A stretch of DNA of 64,000 nt, taken from the NCBI GenBank assembly GCA_034387635.1, contig JAOANU010000002.1, forward strand, positions 1 through 64,000, in the 5' to 3' direction. Origin of the DNA: Rhodosporidiobolus odoratus (lineage: Eukaryota > Basidiomycota > Microbotryomycetes > Sporidiobolales > Sporidiobolaceae). The notes under the pieces are model-generated. The model had not been told where the DNA came from and did no database searches. It saw nothing but the letters and a program-made list of their open reading frames with translations. Shown here in pieces: positions 44,619 to 57,099 of this stretch (position 1 is its first letter; each line of letters starts with the position of its first letter). The position numbers and the translations under genes were made by a program.

Positions 44619-47600
44619 TTACCGCCTAGGCTTCCGCATCGGCCTGATTTGCCTTCCTCCCGGTCCAGCCTTCGGGGTATCATCCCCTGCCGAACCCATG
44701 TTGAACAGACCCCCTCCGGGCGTAGGTGGCGCAGCAGCCGGGGCTCCAAAGGAAAAGGAACCCGCAGCCGAGAGAGCTGGGGACGCGGCGCCTCCAGTTG
44801 ATGCACCGAAAGCGAAGGGTGATGCGCCGGATGGACCGCCGACTGCACCGGTCGAGGGTGCAGAGGCACCAAAGGCGAAGGGGGACGGGTTGGATGCCGC
44901 TGCTGGAGTAGTAGGTTGCGAGCCGAAGGAGAAGGAGGGAGCAGAGTTCGATGCGCCGAGAGCTGAACCGGCAGAAAGGGACGAGCCCATTGCGGAGGAA
45001 GACGGTGCGCCGAAAGCGAAGGGGGAGGGTTGAGCGGCGGCGGGAGAGACAAGGCTGGGCGTAGAGGCGGCGCCGAAAGTGAAGGAGGGGGCTGCGGGAG
45101 AGACAGGGGCAGTCGATGCTCCAGTTGCTGCACCAAACGCCGGGACGGAGGACGTAGCGCCGAAAGCAAATGGCGACGGTGCCGGTGCAGTCGTCGAAGA
45201 TGCGGAGGCGGGAGCACCAAAAGTGAAGGACGAGGCGCCAGGGGCAGGGGAGGGAGGGGCGGGAGACGGTGAGGGGGACGCGCCGAAGGTGAAGGCGGCG
45301 GCGGACTTGGCAGCTGCTGAAGCAGGAGCGGCGGCACCAAAGGAGAAGGGTGCAGGTGACGCTTCCTTTTTGTCAGCAGTGGCAGCCGGAGCGCCGAAGG
45401 TGAAACCGCCGGAGGAGCTCGACGCGCCAAAGGCAGGGGCAGACGACGAGGCGCCGAAGGAGAAGGCGGGAGTCGTAGCGGCTTTCGGCGCAGCAGTATC
45501 CGGCTCTGCCTCGTCCTCCATACCGCTGTCTCCTGCATCGTCAACCGCGCTAGGTGGCTTGCTGGTCGAGGCGGAAAGACCACCGAACAAAGACGGTCCA
45601 GGCGTTGCCTCCTTCTTCTCCTCGTCCGCCTTGGGCGTGGCGGGCGTGGTACCAAAGGCAAACACGGGCTTTGCGGGTGTCAATGAGGCGGTCGTAGAGG
45701 TAGACGGGGCGCCAAAGGTGAAGGGAGATGCGGGCTTGTCGGCCGGCTTAGCTGCTGCTGCCGGTGCGCCAAAGGCAAAGGGCGGGGGGGCAGCGGGAGT
45801 GGAAGACTCTGCCGACTTGGCGGCGGGAGCACTGAAGGAAAAGGGTGCAGCGGCAGGGGCGGGGAGTGTGTCCTTCTTCTGCATGCCGTAGGGCTCAGAT
45901 ACTGTATCATCAACTGAAAAGGGGGGAGAAACGTACCTCCTCGTCCTTCTTAGCCGGTCCGCCGAACGCAAACGCAAACTTGGGCTTCTCCGCCTCAGTC
46001 CCGTCCTTCTCCTCTCCGTCCGCATCCTTCACAATCTCCGAAACCGGCTTACCGAACGCCGCGAACGGGTTAACAGGCGCGGAGGCGTCCTTCTTGTCCT
46101 CAATCGAAGGGGTGGGCGGGATGACCTCCGTAGGCTTGACCGTCTCGTCCTTCTTTGCATCGGCAGCCGGTGTACCGAATGAGAAAGACGGCATCGCAGG
46201 CGTCGGCGCGACCGCGGGGGCGTCCTTCTTGTCGGCAAGAACAGCACCGAAAAAGTTAGGCTTGTCTGCCGGCTTCGAGGCTGCGACCGGGGTGGAAGTG
46301 AGAGGAGTGGCGAAAGAGAATCCGCCTGCGGGAGCGGTCGATGTGGTGGAAGAGACGGGAGGCGCGGCGAAGAAGTTGCTCTTAGCGACGGTCGTGTCCT
46401 TCTTGTCGGCATCGTCCTTCTTGGCGGCGGGCGCGCCAAAGGAGAAAGTAGGAAGGGCCGGCGCAGAGGACGACGGAGCAGGGGAAGGCGCGCCGAACGA
46501 GAATGCGGGCTTCGCCGATTCCTCCTTCTTCTCATCTTTCTGCTCATCCTTCTTCTCATTCTTCTTCTCGCCTAGCCTGCTCAACAAGCTCGAACCCTCG
46601 TCCTTCTGGGCGGTAGCCGGCGCAGCGGTGGCAGGGACACCAAAAGAGAAACCTGAAGGAATGGCAAAGGCGGGGCCGGCCTTGAGAGCTTCCTCGTCGA
46701 CGGGCGGCAGATCCTCCTCCCTTGCAGAGAAGACCTTCGAACTGGCCTGATGTTGCCTCGACGAGTGGGACTTGCCGGGTCGGAGAGACGAACGGCCGGT
46801 CGAGGTAGTCGAAGCGGCAGGGAACGATGAAGGAGCGGGGAAAGCGATCTTGGGGACGGGAGGGACAGTCGTTTTGGGCGCAGGGGGAGGCGGCGGCGAC
46901 GCAGACTTGGCCTTTTCCTTCTTCTCATTCGGTTCCTCCATGTCTTCGTCATCGCCAGTATCGGAGGGAGGCGCGCGACCCTTGCCCTTGCCCTTTTTGG
47001 CAGGCAGTTGCGGCGCAGGCGAAGGAGACTTGGTAGCGGCGCGGGTCGAGCGACGCGGTGTCGGAGGCTCCAGGTTCTTGCCCTTCTTCGCGCTGGCAGC
47101 GGTGCCATTCGCCTTGGACTTGGCCGCAGAGCGTGTCACGCGACGAGGAGCAGGTGGCTCCTCGACATCCTGATCCATGTCGTCTTCGAGCGCCCGAACG
47201 TCCAGCTCCTCAACGCCGTCCTCCTCATCGCTCATTAAATCCCGCATCTCCCGTCGACGCCGTTCCCTCCTCCTTTCCCTCTCTTTCTCCCGTTTCTGAT
47301 CCTCCATTCGCTCCCTCTCACGCTCTTCACGTTCCTGCTCAACGAGGGCCTGGCGACGGGCTTCGCGAGCACGCAAAACGGCTTGCAAGCCCTTCTCGGG
47401 AGCAGCCTCGGCGAGAGAAGTGGAAGGAGCGTCACTAGATGATCGAGGCGTACGCGCGGCGTAAGGGGTGTTGGCGATTAGAGACGAAGTGGAAGAGCGA
47501 GGGAGACGAGTCGAAGAGGCAGAATCGGAGGGAAGAGGGACATTGACCTTTGCCTGCGAGTAAACGCGAGATCAGGACCAACTCGCATCGAAGAGGAGGA

Positions 47601-49075
47601 TGACATGGCATACCCGTGCAGTACCGCGCTGAGCTTCCCCTAGTGGAGTCCTTCCCATTCCTTCGAGGACCTCCAAAATCCGTTCAGCCTCGTTCTTGGG
47701 AAGTGGTGGTGCATCGCTGCAGAGAAAGGCACAGCGTCAGTCTCCTCCCTCGTCTATCTTGCCATAACCTCAAACAAGCGTACCGCTTCCTCTCCTTCTC
47801 GAGCCTTTCCCGACTGACCAACCCCTTGACCGGGTCCCATACCATCTGCTTTTTCCGCGCCCTCTCCGCACCGCCCACATCTTCATCCATCTCAGCATCC
47901 ACGATCTCTCGCTCCGGGAAAGTTGGGTTGAGCGGACTACCGCGAGGTCGCTTGCCCAACGCAGAGGCCGAAGACGAAACTCCAGCGAGTCCCTCTCGCA
48001 TGGAGACGCTCCGGCCGCTGGCCGAGAGACCCGGCATGGAGAGCGAGGGAGTCTGGGCGCGAGGGAGGGCGGGAGAGTAGGGGAAGAGAGGGTGTCCGGC
48101 TGCGGGGGCGTACGAGGAGGACACGCTCCGCCCCGCCACTGAACTCGTCGGACTACCTCCGGCTCCTCGTCGCTTTGCTCCGCCAAGGGCGAAGGGAGAG
48201 CGGCTGGTGAGACCGAAGGGGTTGGAGGCGACACCGTTGCCGAGGGTGGAAGGGGCATAGCCGTAGGCAGAAGCTGAAGTGGGGGAAGGGGGCTGAGCCC
48301 CGCCGACGGCTTGAGACGCGAGGTTGAACGAGCTCATGCTGCCTACGAGACCATTCCGGAGTGGGCTAGGCGAACGCTGTCGCGACATGGAGGAAAGGGC
48401 GGGAGAGGCAGCTCGGGAATGACGCCCGAGGTTGGCGGCTGTGAGGAAAGAAGGGCCGTTTCCGCCGGAGGAGGTAGTGCTGGCAGAATGTGGCAGGACG
48501 AGGGTAGAGTGCGCAGAGCGGTGCTGGCTGGGCATAGAGGGCGAGGCGAGGGATGAGAGGGCAGAGAGGGAGGACGAGGACGTGAGGCCATTTGAGCGAA
48601 CGCCAGAGTGAAGTCGCTTTGCCGCGCCCGCCAGGTTGTGCGCCGTTCTGCTCCTGGTCATTCCGCCGTTCCCACCACCTTCAACATCCTGCTGTTTACG
48701 CTGTTCCAACTCGACCTGCGCTCTGACGTCCTTCAACCCGGCCTGATCGTTCACGAGACTCTGAGTCGAGCTACTCCTGGTGAGTGCGCCCAGTAGCCGA
48801 CCTGGTAGACTCTTGACCTTTCCCAGCAACCCTGTCCTAGTCTGAGTTGGAGAGTCGCTGAGTTGGGAGGAAGGCTGGTGCTCGACTTGCAAGTCATCGT
48901 CTAGGGCATTGCCATTGGCGTGAGCGCGTGAGGCTACTCTCCTGGCGTAAGGGGAGTAGCTTGGACCAGTTCTAGTGCCGATTGAGCCGAGTTGACGATG
49001 TTGACGAGTGTTTGGCGAAGGAGGTTGAGACTCGCGTGCCAGCGAAGACACCCGGCGGTCGGTTGGTAGTGCCAT
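44619..49075 (-). CDS. NUP1: FxFG nucleoporin of the Nup1/Nup60 class
   Basis: This is a nuclear-basket-type FG nucleoporin that would line the pore and bind importins. The ATG at 49075 opens a basic N-terminus with a possible amphipathic helix (GLLGKVKSLPGRLLGAL), typical of membrane-binding Nup1/Nup60. A Ser-rich region is followed by a strongly charged coiled segment (EQEREERERERMEDQKREKE), basic blocks, and then about twenty FxFG repeats (FSFGA, FTFGA, FAFGA) spaced by Ala/Pro/Ser/Lys linkers. The C-terminus ends GGRQIRPMRKPRR, like the karyopherin-binding basic tail of Nup1. Introns sit near 47710-47785, 47530-47610 and 45895-45935. The repeats make long open frames on the opposite strand, which I reject as genes. 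The exact split of Nup1 versus Nup2 or Nup153 is an inference. Confidence 0.85.
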
Positions 49076-49638
49076 GTTACTGAATCTCGATGGTCCAATG
49101 TCGGGACCTTTTTGTAGCCAGTTCTGCGTTGAAAAAGGAAGACGAGGGTTGAACGAAAGAAACTGAAAACAAGAAAATCGATTTCAGCCTTCACACACCC
49201 CGTGCGCAATTCAGGATCACGCAGAAGGCAACAAGAACGACAATTTACGCCGCTGCGAGGCTGACGTCGCTGCTCTCGGCTTGCTACACCCTTTCTCCGT
49301 CGACCTCCTCGTCGCTCATCTTCGACCGTTCTTGGCTCGTTCTGTATGCGTCTCAGCGCGATGAGTTTTGATCAGTAACAAGGACAAGATCTCTATCCAC
49401 ACCTACAAGCTAGCGCGCAGCTACCTTAGCCGATTCACACCCACCCTTGAACCCTCCCTTCTCGTAGACTACCGAGCAATACACGCCGACTCGAACGAAG
49501 CACCCACTGAAGGATGCGCTCGTATCACTAAACGCATAACGCTGTTTGCGCAACGACGCCATTCGCTACCTTGTACAGGTGACTTTCCTTCCGTTTCTTC
49601 CTTCCCATGTTGGTCACCGCCGTTCTGCCGACGCACCA
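49076..49638. other. NUP1 upstream region
   Basis: This lies between the NUP1 start and the stop of the next minus-strand gene and should contain the NUP1 promoter. No coding signal is seen. Confidence 0.45.
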
Positions 49639-50634
49639 CTACCTCGCCGCGTCCCTGGCTGCGCCTGCGGCCGCTCTAGCCAGTCTAGCTCTGACCTCCG
49701 CCTCCCTCAACTGCTCAAACCAGCCCTTCTTCCCAGTCCCACCTTCGTTCTTTTTCGACGGTTTCTTGGTTCCAGCGGCGAAGACCGGCGGGGCAGTCGA
49801 AGTGTGCCCGACAGACAGATCGCCCAGACCTGAAGAGCCGAGAATGGACGTCGAAGAAGAGGCGACGGCTTGCGAAGTCGACGAGCGGCGTTTTCCCTGC
49901 CTTTTTTCGGAAGAACTGACGGTAGTGGCTCGAGGCGGAGGGTGGGAAAAGCTGTTTGATCGGCTATGCGGCGCAAAGGGGAGAGGGGGAAGGGAGGGGA
50001 TGGTCATGGATGGGTAGATCGTATGTAAGGATGGGAGAGGAGAATATGGAACGGGGGGAGGAGAAAAGGATGGATATGTAGGAGGGAAAAAGGTGCGTTC
50101 TACTTCGTGTTGTTGCGGTGAGGGTGAAAATATAGGATATGGTGCTGCTGATACTGATCGAGGAAGGAGAGTAGGCGCTAGAGGGATGATAGGGGGCTGC
50201 AGCCCCACCTGGACTTTCCTCAGCTCGACCGGTTCAAGCAGTGACGGATCGATCCCTTGTCTCCAGCCACCTTCTCCCGCTGGCAAGTCTACTGCGCCTA
50301 CTGGTCCCAGCAGCTCGCCCAGTGCCAGGCTCAGTGTGCCGTCGGGTCCACCTGCCGTGACCGATAAGTCGGGAAGAAACGAAGACGACGACGTCGAGGG
50401 CGTGGGCAAATCGTACAGCGTCGTATGTAGGCTTGAGGCAGAAGATGGCGAGGCGCTGGACAAAGATGGAGAAGCGGACGAAACAGGCGAGGGTGCGAAA
50501 TCGGAAGAGGAAAAAGGGAAGGAAGCAGGCTGAAGAGGGATTGGCAGTGCAAGAGGGCGAAGTGTCGTGAGAGGCACGGGCTTCGGCGATGCCGTAAAGG
50601 TCGGGGGAGCATGAGCAAGACGAAGACTGTCCAT
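49639..50634 (-). CDS. Pro/Ser-rich hypothetical protein
   Basis: One uninterrupted frame from the ATG at 50634 gives 331 residues; the same frame is open further upstream but without ATG. The protein is dominated by Pro/Ser/Leu with repeated FPF, SPSP and PPLPFAP stretches and is probably disordered. Only the C-terminus is different: a Lys-rich patch (GTKKPSKKNEGG) and a helix GWFEQLREAEVRARLARAAAG. No domain is recognised. It is intronless, unlike nearly all neighbours, so the model may be part of a longer spliced gene. Confidence 0.5.
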   Translation of the reverse strand: MDSLRLAHAPPTFTASPKPVPLTTLRPLALPIPLQPASFPFSSSDFAPSPVSSASPSLSSASPSSASSLHTTLYDLPTPSTSSSSFLPDLSVTAGGPDGTLSLALGELLGPVGAVDLPAGEGGWRQGIDPSLLEPVELRKVQVGLQPPIIPLAPTLLPRSVSAAPYPIFSPSPQQHEVERTFFPPTYPSFSPPPVPYSPLPSLHTIYPSMTIPSLPPLPFAPHSRSNSFSHPPPRATTVSSSEKRQGKRRSSTSQAVASSSTSILGSSGLGDLSVGHTSTAPPVFAAGTKKPSKKNEGGTGKKGWFEQLREAEVRARLARAAAGAARDAAR

Positions 50635-51233
50635 TGTACGGTGTATAGCAAGGCGAACGTCGAAAGGAAAATGCCGAGGCTTTTCTGAGTGTCGCGAGCG
50701 CGACTCTGCAATCCCAAAGTTTGACAAGGCAGTCAGCGGTGCCGATCTCCACGGTAAGGGGCAGAGCGACGGAACGTACAGCCGGCTACGGATAACCCCC
50801 GCTTGATTACCAAGAATGCGGGACGACGCGGAGGCGGGCAAAATGGAGAAGCCGGGGTGTAAAGTACGACAAGTGCGTTATTGGCGGTCCAGGTATGGGT
50901 GTACTGTCGCTGTATAGGTTTGGCGAGCTGCACTGGACACCATCAGCAACAGCGCGGACAACAAAAAAGGCCCGGCAGGGTTCGGACAACGCTCAGAGAC
51001 CGAAAAACAACGCACCTTGCCGCAGATGGTGAATACCGTGCGTGGAGGCTGTCTTGAGCGTAGGGGTGCTTACTGCGAGCTCTACGTTTGAAAGCTCGTC
51101 GAACAGACGGGAAGAGAAGGAAGGAACCGGACACGGGCCTCCACTTTTCTCCCGCTCGGGCAATTCGGGCAACGGGCCGCGCTTCGTAGGTTGACGTTGC
51201 CCGCAACAACGCTCACTGTCGCATCCTCATCGT
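50635..51233. promoter_or_regulatory. Divergent intergenic region, hypothetical / F-box gene
   Basis: The start codons of the hypothetical gene (-) and of the F-box gene (+) face away from each other. I see nothing else in it, apart from the ATG-less upstream extension of the minus frame. Confidence 0.4.
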
Positions 51234-52724
51234 ATGAGTACAGGCGGATCGTATGCAAGCAATGCAGCGCCTACAAAAGCCAGACGCTCCCGAGCGAACA
51301 TGCCGAAAGGGCGGGACTGGTTGGATGAGCTGCCCCTCGAATTGTTGTCCCTGGTACGTCTTCCCAGTTGGTTAAGCCGTCAGGACAGAGACTCGCTCGG
51401 CGCCTTGTGCCCTTAGGCCTGCCTCACATACCCACCCACCACATGGGGGACGGCGCCACTTTTTTTGACCTTTCCCTCTCACATATTCGCCCGTTCGCCA
51501 CTGCCACGCGACCGCTTCGCCTTTCCTGTCTGCCTTCTATGACCTTCGCGCTCTGCCATACCTTCGAACCGAATCCCACCATGTCCGCAGATTGCCGGTT
51601 GCCTACCGCCCCCGTCCCTACTTTCTCTCTCCCTCGCATCCCGCTTTCTCCACGACTTCCTATCCTGTCCTGCGTCCGCCTCCATCTGGCGAGCTGCAGT
51701 CGAGGTACTCGATATGCCTGAGCTGGAGGAACCGCTACGACCGCAACAATTGGCTTGGCTAGGTGTAGGAGGAAAAGGACGGGAAGGGTGGTGCGCTGTC
51801 AGTCGTATGTTCTTGCCTGCCTCGCAGATATTCCTAGCCGAGGTCATTTACTCATGCAAGCCCTTATGTCTCGTAGACCTGCTTGCGCTTCAATGCCAAG
51901 AAGGTGGACTTTCATTTGCGCCTCCGACTGTGCGGAAATTGCTGGGATGATCAGTGCGTTTATCTTGGCCTCCGCCTGGCCCTCTAGCCTGCTTCGGTGC
52001 TTAGAGTACTCATTATCGATCGAGTCCTTGCGCTCTTACGCAGGGTCGTGTTCGAAGGACCCGACGAACCCGATCCGGCTTTTGAGGAGTTCTTCCCCGG
52101 TACCAAGCGATACACGCCGAGAAATCGTACGCTTCCGCATTAACCGCTCTACATCCTGATCAAGTTTCTCTGCGGTGATTGATCCGAGCTTTCCACACAG
52201 GAACTGGAAAGGGTTGGAAAAAACAGAAGAGTAAGCCCGGATCGATCACCTTTCCTTTTCGTGACACTGCTCCATTCCAACTCCCTATCTTCATAGCATG
52301 TACCGCTCGCGGACACACTCATCCACCACTGCAAGGCGGTCCGCTGCTACGCGTTGACCTCTGCGCTGACCCTCTCTCGCCGCTTCCTCTAGCCTTCTTC
52401 TTTCATGCTGCTCTTTCCGCCACCTCCGACTTCCTCTCGACCCTCCTCGCACCTCAGATTACCCGCTTCGAGCAAGCCTCCGAAACCGACCCTCTCGCCG
52501 AACTCGACGACTTCTTGACCTTCTCAGCTTTGCCGGAAGACATCAAGAACAAATTGGAGGAGAGGCTGGAATGGGTGGGGCGGGTCTGGAGGGATGGTGG
52601 GAGACTGGCTGAGTGGGAAAAGCGGAGGAAGGAAGAGGAGAGGGAAGAGAAGAAGGCGGCGCAGAAGCGGTGGCGGGAAGAGCAGGAGCTCTCGTCGGCG
52701 AGTGGGTCGGGGACTAGGCCGTAG
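51234..52724 (+). CDS. F-box protein with CxxC motif
   Basis: F-box proteins couple substrates to SCF ubiquitin ligases. Exon 1 starts at ATG 51234 and ends with WLDELPLELLSL at 51353. After a 239-nt intron, exon 2 (from 51593) continues IAGCLPPPSLLSLSLASRFLHDFL and IWRAAVEVLDMPEL, the second half of the F-box and its usual follow-up. Joining GWCA (ending about 51801) to TCLRFNAKKVDFHLRLRLCGNCWDDQ (from 51883) creates a CxxC-x(n)-CxxC zinc-knuckle pattern often found after basidiomycete F-boxes. Next come VVFEGPDEPDPAFEEFFPGTKRY and a charged C-terminal coiled coil (EEREEKKAAQKRWREEQEL) ending at 52724. The exact last two or three introns are uncertain. The substrate is unknown. Confidence 0.75.
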
Positions 52725-54906
52725 CCTTGGTGGTCGGAGCAACCACTTTATAGACAGCACAGGCGCGTACCAGATGCTGTTCCTCCGTCATTCAGCTGTT
52801 GAGACCATCGCCCGCCGCTAGATTTGCTGACTAACCGACAATGACCAAAGCTTCCACAGAAATAGCAGCCCGGCCACGGCATCGCCTGCCGTCGAACCCG
52901 GCCAAATCCCGGCTGTGCTACCCCTGCGTCGCGGCTGTACGTCTTGCAGGACATGCCACGGAGCACTGGTCCTCTTGACATTCGCCTCATGCTTTCTTTC
53001 GCACTTTCCTTCCTTTCCTCCGTTCTTTTCCCTTGTATTACAGACTTCTCTCATCATGTCAGATGTACTATGAATCGCAAGACGTGGATGGTCCTGTAGA
53101 GCCCTACGAATAGGAGCCTCTGGGTAAGTCTCGTTTCTCGGATCAAGCTATCGCCATTGATCTCGTACGTGAACAGCAATACAAGTACTATATCTACCAC
53201 CCCCGATGTAAACCCGCACTTGATGGATTCTGCCCATTTTTGGCGGGGATTTCGTTGCGGCGCGTCCCTCTCCTGACTTCAGATGGCTTTTCTTTTATAG
53301 CGCCGCCGTTGTAGCGCTGCTACAAAGACGGCTTCAGGAAGCGACAGACCTTGTGCATCTCGCTAGTGAGGCAGTAAGCGGAGAAAAGCCGCCAGAGAGG
53401 AGTAAAGTGTGATTGTTTCCTTTCAGTCTGTACGTTCTGCCGCACCTTGTATTTTCTTTTCCCTCTCTTTTCCTCACAACACCAGCAACGAAGCTGCAAA
53501 AACTTGAGTGTATAACCACGTACTGTCGCAACTTGCTGCCGACACGTGCAAGCCCCAGCACAATGATTGAAGAATTCTTCCCATCTTTTGTACAGCCCTC
53601 AACTCACTTGTTAGGAGTTACTGTCACCACCACGTCCTTCCTTTGTTCCAAGGTGAAGCCTCAGATCCACCTACCGGCCTTGCCAGCCTGTCCGTTGGTG
53701 AGTTGAAGCAAAATAACACCAACTTGGCCCCCTTTTTGAGAAGGTCGCGCCTTTTTTCCTTCTTTTCTCCTTCACCACAGCCTCTCCTGCCTTGGGAGTT
53801 GCGGCACTTTGTAGCTGAGTACGATATCGTGCAGTCTCCCCGCAAGCCTTATCATCCGTAGGCGAACGCTCGCGTGATAAAGAGAACTGAAAAAAAAAGT
53901 GCATTAGGCTCGGTAGGTATGGTAGTTGGAGGTCCTGCCGTTGCTGACTGATAACTCTGAGGTGGGTGGGCTCGGGGACGTTGACACAATGACCGTCCGC
54001 AGTCAATCTCCCTTCAGTCTGTCTCGCCTTGCCGAGCATTCATAATCATCTTGCTGATGTGCCTAGCCTTTGACAGCCGCTGGTACGTATCTTGTCATGA
54101 CCCGGGAATCTTGCATGTTGATTGCACTGAGCAGTGCTGGGTCGAAGCGACTAGATGTCACAATATTCCTCATTTTAGAAGCAGGTGTCCGCACGGCACT
54201 TCTGCAGTTTTGCGCCCAAGTGAGGGGCCTTCTAACGCCTGAGGTCTTCGCAAGCCGGCACTCCGAGCGAGTCCCAACAGGCACCTTACAGACGTACCGC
54301 ATGGTGGTATTGAGTGGGTACGGAACAGGCTAGGTCATCCCATTCTATCAGCTCTGACCGTGCCAAATAGGCTGACGACCGTGTCTTCAAAGATCGCGCC
54401 ACACGAAATTCGCATTCCTGGTATTGCCTTGCCTTGCGTGGCGGACCTCGACGCTCACGATATGTTCCAGGAATGGGTCTTGCCACCCCAAGCTGATGTG
54501 ACGCCCGAGGTCCACCTACACTATATTTGTGGTCCGCGTGTCATCAAGTCCCGTACCAACTAAGTAGCTCGCGGGGACCAAAGTATGCGTGCGGAACAGG
54601 TCATACTCAGTCATCCGCAAAACAGCAGATATTTCCGGCCATTATGGTCTTGCTGGTGGTCGTACAGAGGGAAGATGCGAGTGGAGAAAAGAGTAGAGAA
54701 TGGAAGAAAGGAACGGGCCGCGCGCTTGTCAGCAAGTTCGGCACATCCGTATGATTGCTGCCGAAGCCCGAAAGAAAACACCTCTTTCCGTATTTCTGGC
54801 GCCTCAAATTCATCACTCACACACGGCGCTCTCCTCTCGTACCCACACTTCCGAAACACGACGCACGCACCGTTGCACAACGAGGTAAAAAGGGATATCC
54901 TTCAAG
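52725..54906. other. 2.2 kb without a convincing gene
   Basis: No frame on either strand shows family motifs or a consistent exon chain; all are short. GC is visibly lower than in the flanks around 53100-53900. A TATA-like ttttatag (53293-53300) is followed at once by an 11-bp stem-loop (53305-53332). A non-coding transcript or a long regulatory region is possible. I recognise no tRNA, 5S or spliceosomal RNA here. Confidence 0.4.
53305..53332. other. Predicted stem-loop next to a TATA-like site
   Basis: GCCGT-TGTAGC (53305-53315) pairs with GCTACA (53319-53324) and ACGGC (53328-53332), with a 3-base loop and a 3-base bulge. It begins five bases after ttttatag. Function is not known. Confidence 0.4.
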
Positions 54907-57099
54907 CTACCTCGCCGCAAGCTGACCTGACCCACTCAGCCCGTACGGCTTACGCTCTCGTTCGAGCACCAAAACGGGTATAGCTGGCAGATCAGCCACC
55001 GTTGTCGTGCTGTCGGCCGTCTGATGTGTTGTGGCCGATGCTGGTAAGGCGGATCCGCCGGCGGGGTCAGGCGAAAAGGTCGCAGAGGGAGACAGAGCGT
55101 TGAGCGGGTCTTGCCATAGTGCTGTAGGTGCTGATAGCGGTGGCGAGGTAGGAGATTGCGAGGGTTGGTCGATAGGCATATCCCACTCCAACTCATCCGC
55201 TTCTTCCCCTCGCCCATGAGTACTCGCTTCTTCTGCCCACACCACTTGTGCCTCGACGATTTCCTCAGCTCGTACTTCCTCCTCTTTTTCCAGCATAGGC
55301 AATGTTGCTTGTACCTGTGTTGGCTCGACGGGCGCATTGGGCAGGGAGCTGTTGAGAGGAGCGAGTGGTGGAACGGCTGGGGTGTATGGCGTGTTGGCGA
55401 TGTCTCGCTGTGCGCGGTCGACAAGACGTATGACTTCTTCGAGGGCTGAGCAGGTAGACGACAAAGAAAGAAGCGAAGTCGAAAGCAGAATTGGGAAGGT
55501 CAGCTTTTCGACGAAGTAGTGGCCGAAAGCTGGAGCGCACCCCATATCCGCACTTTCCCTCTGCGAGGATCCGGTACCTATGAAGTGCGAGTGAGCTGGA
55601 GTAGCCGCCTGAGGATGAGGAAATCACGGGGATCTTACCCTGCACTCTGGACATTCGGGTCCAGGGTACGCTCCTTGCTGGGGCGATATCTTCCAAGCAT
55701 CAACATGTCGAGCTTCCCAGCTCTTATAGCACTGTGATAGAGCATCGATCGTCAGCTGTGACGTTGAGATTGTACGGGGATAGCCACAGCGAAAATAGTG
55801 GAGGAAACGAGTAACGGACATCAGCGCAGAAGGTATGCCCGCAGCTCATACTGACTGCTTTGTCTCGCTCAAAAGACTCGTAGCAGACTGGACAACTGAG
55901 AGTATCCTTCAGTGACGAGAAGACTTCGGCTAGTTGCTCAAAGCGGTGGTAGGCGTCTGAGCCAGAGAGGGGACGCTCGACTTGGTCGAGTCGAAGGGCG
56001 AAGAGTTCCTATCGATGTCACGTTCAGATGTCAGCTCGGTAGCACCATCCGCAAGAGGCTCCACAAGGGGGGAAGGGGCCAGCGACAAGGGGAAGGAAAA
56101 GAACTGACCTGCTCTTTGAGTGACAGCGCCGCATTCTGTCGTTCTAGATTGTCAATCTGCTTTTCCTGAGTTTCGAAGACCTGCGAGACGAGGCGTCGGA
56201 ACGGGCAAAGGCACTAGGCGAGCAAGAACATGACATACTCCCTCCTTCATCCGTAAAATATCCTCGAGTTCTCGAACCCGGTCGACGGCGCCTTTCCGAC
56301 CCTACACGAGAAAAGGTCAGTATATGAGAACTCGAGCAGCGAATACGTTGTATACGCCGCTGGGCCGCCTGGAGACATGGAGAAACTGACCCCGACAGCC
56401 GCACGGTAGCTTTCTTCGAGCTGAGAATTGCGCTGCGAGACAGCAAGAAATAGTCAGCGGCTGCGTCACAGTCTGCACAGTAAGACTTTGTAGTATGGTC
56501 ACGTGAGCCAGAGGCTGAACAAGTGGAGGAAATCGCCCCCGCAGAAAAGATTCGGCCGTCCCTTCGTAGGGCGGCTTCTGCACGCGTCTAGTGTCTGCAG
56601 TTGACGGCGTCGGTGCTTCTCCCGCTAGCCATTGTGACTCTCGTCCAGCCCCCGATGCGCCGTTGTAACCATTGCCGTAGGCGATCCTTGATTTTCCGCT
56701 CGGTTTTTATCTGACCTACGAGGTCCGCTCGAGGAACCAACCGCTCCTCCAGCCCGTGCAAGTCACCGGTCAGTGCGCACCTTCCCCCTCCCTTGCCTGA
56801 TGCCGTACAGCTCAGATAAGGAGGACCGCCACTTCCGCCCCCGCCTTGTTGTCACCGTCTCAGCTTCCCACCACGCTCAGGAAGAGCAACGCACCTCTCT
56901 GCCCTCGGCTACGTCCCTCGTCAACCTCCTGATGATCTCATCCTTGTCATCCTGCGCGTAGAATCAATTGTCGAGGTGCTTGGTCAGCTCTCCCCTCTGA
57001 GCGGGTGAAGCATAGCGAAGAGGGCGTGCGCACAGAGATGGAAGACGAGGTCGTGTTTGCTGGTGCATTTGACGATGGCGCCGGGCTGAAGAACCCCAT
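54907..57099 (-). CDS. Coiled-coil RING finger protein (C3HC4-like)
   Basis: The exon chain begins 57034-57099, 56895-56951, then from about 56731 and onward in phase. It encodes MGFFSPAPSSN, DDKDEIIRRLTRDVAEGRE, ERLVPRADL, a coiled coil (LRQWLQRR, RNSQLEESYRAAVG, VDRVRELEDILRMKEG, ETQEKQIDNLERQNAALSLK) and the RING LSCPVCYESF, SMSCGHTFCADCYKSWE and CPECRVQ. This is the layout of a cytosolic or nuclear E3 ligase with dimerising coil. Downstream of the RING a further helix (ALEEVIRLVDRAQRDIA) leads to a Glu/Pro/Ser-rich tail ending at 54907. The start is the least sure part: the frame upstream of 57099 is open (SPSLIVLLDSPI) but I found no better ATG. No homologue name is justified. Confidence 0.75.

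Noticed and set aside
45079..46750. Two long plus-strand open frames (about 270 and 300 codons) opposite the nucleoporin gene
   Set aside because: They are the mirror image of regular FxFG/Ala/Pro/Ser codons. Their product is repetitive (PKAKG, APKEK) and has no start context or motif.
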